64,000 bases of DNA from Chloranthus sessilifolius (lineage: Eukaryota; Streptophyta; Magnoliopsida; Chloranthales; Chloranthaceae). Each line of letters begins with the position of its first letter. Within the stretch, counting starts at the first letter, position 1. The position numbers were made by a program, and so were the translations under genes. The DNA is taken from contig CM037588.1 in NCBI GenBank assembly GCA_021018995.1, positions 35,771,000 to 35,834,999 on the forward strand, given 5' to 3'. Positions 61,653-64,000 of the stretch are shown piece after piece. The notes below the pieces were generated by a model. It was not told the origin of the DNA, did no database searches, and was given only the letters and a program-made list of their open reading frames with translations.

Positions 61653-62110
61653 TAATTCTACATCTTTTCTCTGTAACTCATAAATATGATCAAAGTATCG
61701 TCGGTCGAATCATGATGTTAGCCAACAAGGCTACTAAAGCTTATACCTCAATCTTTATGTCGTATAGAGAAAAATCCTCTAGTAGTTTCCATCTACAGAT
61801 TCCATTCATCTCCTTTTCCTCATATTCAATTCCTTCTGTGCAAATAGATATTTGAGGCTCTTGGGATCAGTGAAGATCTCAAATGTTTCTCCATACAATT
61901 AGTGCCTCCATATCTTCAACACAAAAATAACTGCTTCCAATTCCAAATCATGTGTTGGATAATTCTTCTCGTGGTCCTTAAGCTTTCTTAACCCATATGC
62001 AATAACCATCTTATTCTGGTTGAGCACACAGCCTAAGCCACTATGTGAAGCATCACTATATACAGCAAACCCTCTACTGCTTGAAGGACTAGCCAACACA
62101 GGTGCTAAAG
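61653..62110 (-). pseudogene. Chromovirus F RNase H region
   Basis: [18 protein letters not shown] and [20 protein letters not shown] (about 61930-62060) are standard Ty3 RNase H wording. Part of fossil F. Confidence 0.8.
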
Positions 62111-62114
62111 TCAG

Positions 62115-63176
62115 TCACTTCTTGAGTTCTTGAAAACTCTTCTCACATGCTTCAGTCCACTCAAACTTCACATCTTTTCTTGTAAGTCTCATGGGCGATC
62201 CTGAAATCTTTGAAAATCCCTCTACAAACCATCTGTAATACCCAGCCAGACCGAGGACATTGGGAATCTCAGTCACAGTCTTTAGTTGTTTCCATTCCAC
62301 TACTGGCTCGATCTTTGATGGATCCACTGTAACTCCTTCTGAGATGACATGTCCCAAGAAGATCAGCTTCTCTAACCAAAACTCACACTTACTGAGTTTC
62401 CCATACAACTGGTGTTCACGCAGTGTCTGTAGAGCTATCCTTCGATACTGTTCATGCTCCTTCTTTATTTTCGAGTAGATGAGGATGTCATCTACGAGCA
62501 CAACTACACAAGTATGAAAATATCGTTTAAACACCCGATTCATTAGATCCATGAATGAAACTGGTGTATTAGTTAAGCCGAAAGGCATCACCAAGAACTC
62601 GTAATTCCCGTATCTGGTTCTAAACGCCGTCTTCTAAATATCTTCGGTTTTAACAGGCAACTGATGATATCCAGATCTCAAGTCGACCTTAGAAAATAAT
62701 CTTCCACCTTGCAACTGATCAAACAGATCCTCTATTCTGGGCAAAGAGTATCGATTCTTGATGGTTAACTTATTCAACTGACGATAGTCAATGCACAATC
62801 TCATCCACCTGCCCTTCTTCACAAATAAGATCGGTACTCCCCAAGGAGACACACTAGGTCTTATGAACCCTTTATCTAAGAGTTCCTGTAACTGGTCCTT
62901 TAATTCCTTTAACTTAATTGGAGTCATTCGATTTGGTGCTTTAGATATTGGCTCCATTCCCGGTGCAAATTTGATGGCGAACTCCACTTCTCTATATGAT
63001 GGCAATCCCGACAATTCTTCTGGAAACACATCTTGAAACTCACGAGCAATAAAAATGTCTGATATCACATCCTTCTCTTCTCGTTGCTCTTTTAGAAAAG
63101 TGAAGTATCCACTGCATCCTCTCTTTATCAAACATTCTACTCGGACTGGGAGATAAGTGGTACAAACGTTGATCAC
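62115..63176 (-). pseudogene. Chromovirus F reverse transcriptase region
   Basis: [73 protein letters not shown] and the catalytic box [11 protein letters not shown], then [20 protein letters not shown]. Part of fossil F. Confidence 0.9.
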
Positions 63177-63179
63177 ATT

Positions 63180-63590
63180 TCTGGAAACTTGAACGATCTA
63201 TTCCCATTCAGTTAAAAAGTAAACATCTACCGCTGTCAATCAATGCTTGCACCATGCGTGGATAACCAGTCCATGCCAAGAATTATATCGAATCCTTATA
63301 TGTCAAATAGGATCAAATCCGCCACCAATTCATGACTTTCATAATCCCTAATGGCGACTATAACTGACTGACACAATGTATCAGTATTGACCGAATTTTC
63401 TGTTGGAACTGATACATCCAAAATAAAGTCTAAGGTCTCGAGAATAACCTTCACTTTCTTTGCAAACTGCGGCATCACAAATGAGTGAATAGACCCTGGG
63501 TCTATTAACACTCTTACTTCATGACAGAGGTAATCACCCTTACCATACATTTGCAAAGTACCTATGTCACATATATAATTAAACAATTAC
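63180..63590 (-). pseudogene. Chromovirus F protease region
   Basis: CHEVRVLIDPGSIHSFVMPQ carries the DPGS form of the retropepsin box seen in many chromoviruses. GFDIILGMDWLSTHGASID follows at about 63230-63300. Part of fossil F. Confidence 0.8.
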
Positions 63591-63779
63591 ATATGCACTA
63601 AGAGCTAAGTATGTAAACAGTAGGATTTAAAAGTCTACTTTTAAAATTGATGCACCCTCCTCATCTAAAATTCCAATCAATGATATATATATATATTGAA
63701 TTTAAAAGGAAATTTCACCTTGGATGATATCATTACTGTTCTGGGCGTCTTTAGCTATAATGGCATATCCCTTGTACAG

Positions 63780-63960
63780 TAGGCCTTGCTATCCTTATAG
63801 GCCTCTGCATAGCAGCTGATGTCATCCTCTCCTTTCTCAGCTCTAAGCAATCTTTGATCATATGCCCATCTTCCCGCACTTGAAGCATCCACCCATACCC
63901 CATCTACAACCTGAGGTCTTGTGAGACTTGCCACATTTGGCACACGTCTCAGTGGGGGTG
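63780..63960 (-). pseudogene. Chromovirus F gag zinc-knuckle region
   Basis: The frame contains CAKCGKSHKTSGC and CFKCGKMGHMIKDC, the latter a CCHC knuckle (C-x2-C-x4-H-x4-C), as expected just upstream of the protease. The rest of gag, the primer-binding site and the 5' LTR lie beyond the window. Confidence 0.8.
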
Positions 63961-64000
63961 GAAGATGTTGCCCTTGAGAAACATCGAGTAACTGATACTC

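Larger units (their letters stand above)
47523..64000 (-). mobile_element. Chromovirus F (Ty3), right portion, running past the window edge
   Basis: Minus-strand fossil. The 3' LTR starts at 47888 (TGTGATGTCCCAAAG), and 47523-47888 plus 32078-33909 are taken as that LTR. The polypurine tract TAAGGAGGGGAGAA lies at 47889-47902 after FEDEN wording. Going 5', there is an accessory frame (48284-49551), a spacer full of TCGATCGAT words (49800-50130), a chromodomain and the integrase end (50290-50979), then the insertion 50985-60789, then integrase, RNase H, RT, protease and the gag zinc knuckle up to the window edge. The chromodomain and integrase wording put it in the chromoviruses, Tekay/Del-like. 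Broken, with many breaks. The 5' LTR is not in the window, so age cannot be read. Confidence 0.75.

Noticed and set aside
1-64000. tRNA, rRNA or other structured RNA genes
   Set aside because: I saw no cloverleaf with A and B boxes and no rRNA words; the tRNA-like words found are primer-binding sites next to LTR ends.

Overview
This looks like nuclear DNA of a flowering plant. It is AT-rich, has one intact-looking single-exon plant glycosyltransferase gene and one decayed plasma-membrane aquaporin, and most of the rest is nested transposable elements of plant lineages (Ty3 Athila, Ty3 chromovirus, Ty1/copia, CACTA). I cannot name the species. All homology calls come from recognising sequence by eye; no database search was run. 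LAYOUT. 1-5363: long-terminal-repeat (LTR) fragments of Ty3 type. 5364-8566: the gag end of a Ty1/copia element on the minus strand, split by a 2265-bp solo LTR (5695-7959, flanked by CATTG). 8567-14808: the only gene-bearing island, with a PIP2-type aquaporin pseudogene (9032-9878), an inverted-repeat element beside a CACTA terminus (about 11500-12387) and a GT31-type galactosyltransferase-like gene on the minus strand (13173-14144). 14809-32077: an old minus-strand LTR element, here called E, with LTRs of about 3.7 kb and only about 211 bp between them. Its left LTR is split by an 11.9-kb CACTA transposon (14871-26788). From 32078 past the right edge: a minus-strand chromovirus, here called F, that landed in the right LTR of E. 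F itself carries an Athila element (33910-47522, minus strand) in its 3' LTR and a gag-only Athila-like element (50985-60789, plus strand, flanked by CTCTC) in its integrase region. MAIN DISCOVERY. The CACTA element shows no transposase gene but contains pieces of at least four unrelated host genes: CLAVATA2-like leucine-rich repeats, an SMXL4/5-type Clp-like protein (minus strand), a stomatin-like protein and a plant O-fucosyltransferase. The exon-intron junctions of the last three are still recognisable. It is best read as a Pack-CACTA gene-capturing transposon. Because E has two LTRs, the unsplit right LTR acts as a natural empty site that fixes the insertion point. HOW THE PARTS FIT. The inferred order of events is: E inserted about 650 bp upstream of the glycosyltransferase gene; CACTA entered E's left LTR and F entered E's right LTR; then the two Athila-type elements entered F. 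LTR differences judged by eye (about 16% for E, 8% for 50985-60789, 3-4% for 33910-47522) agree with that order. A recurring theme is that each LTR family carries its own cluster of short CG-containing palindromes.
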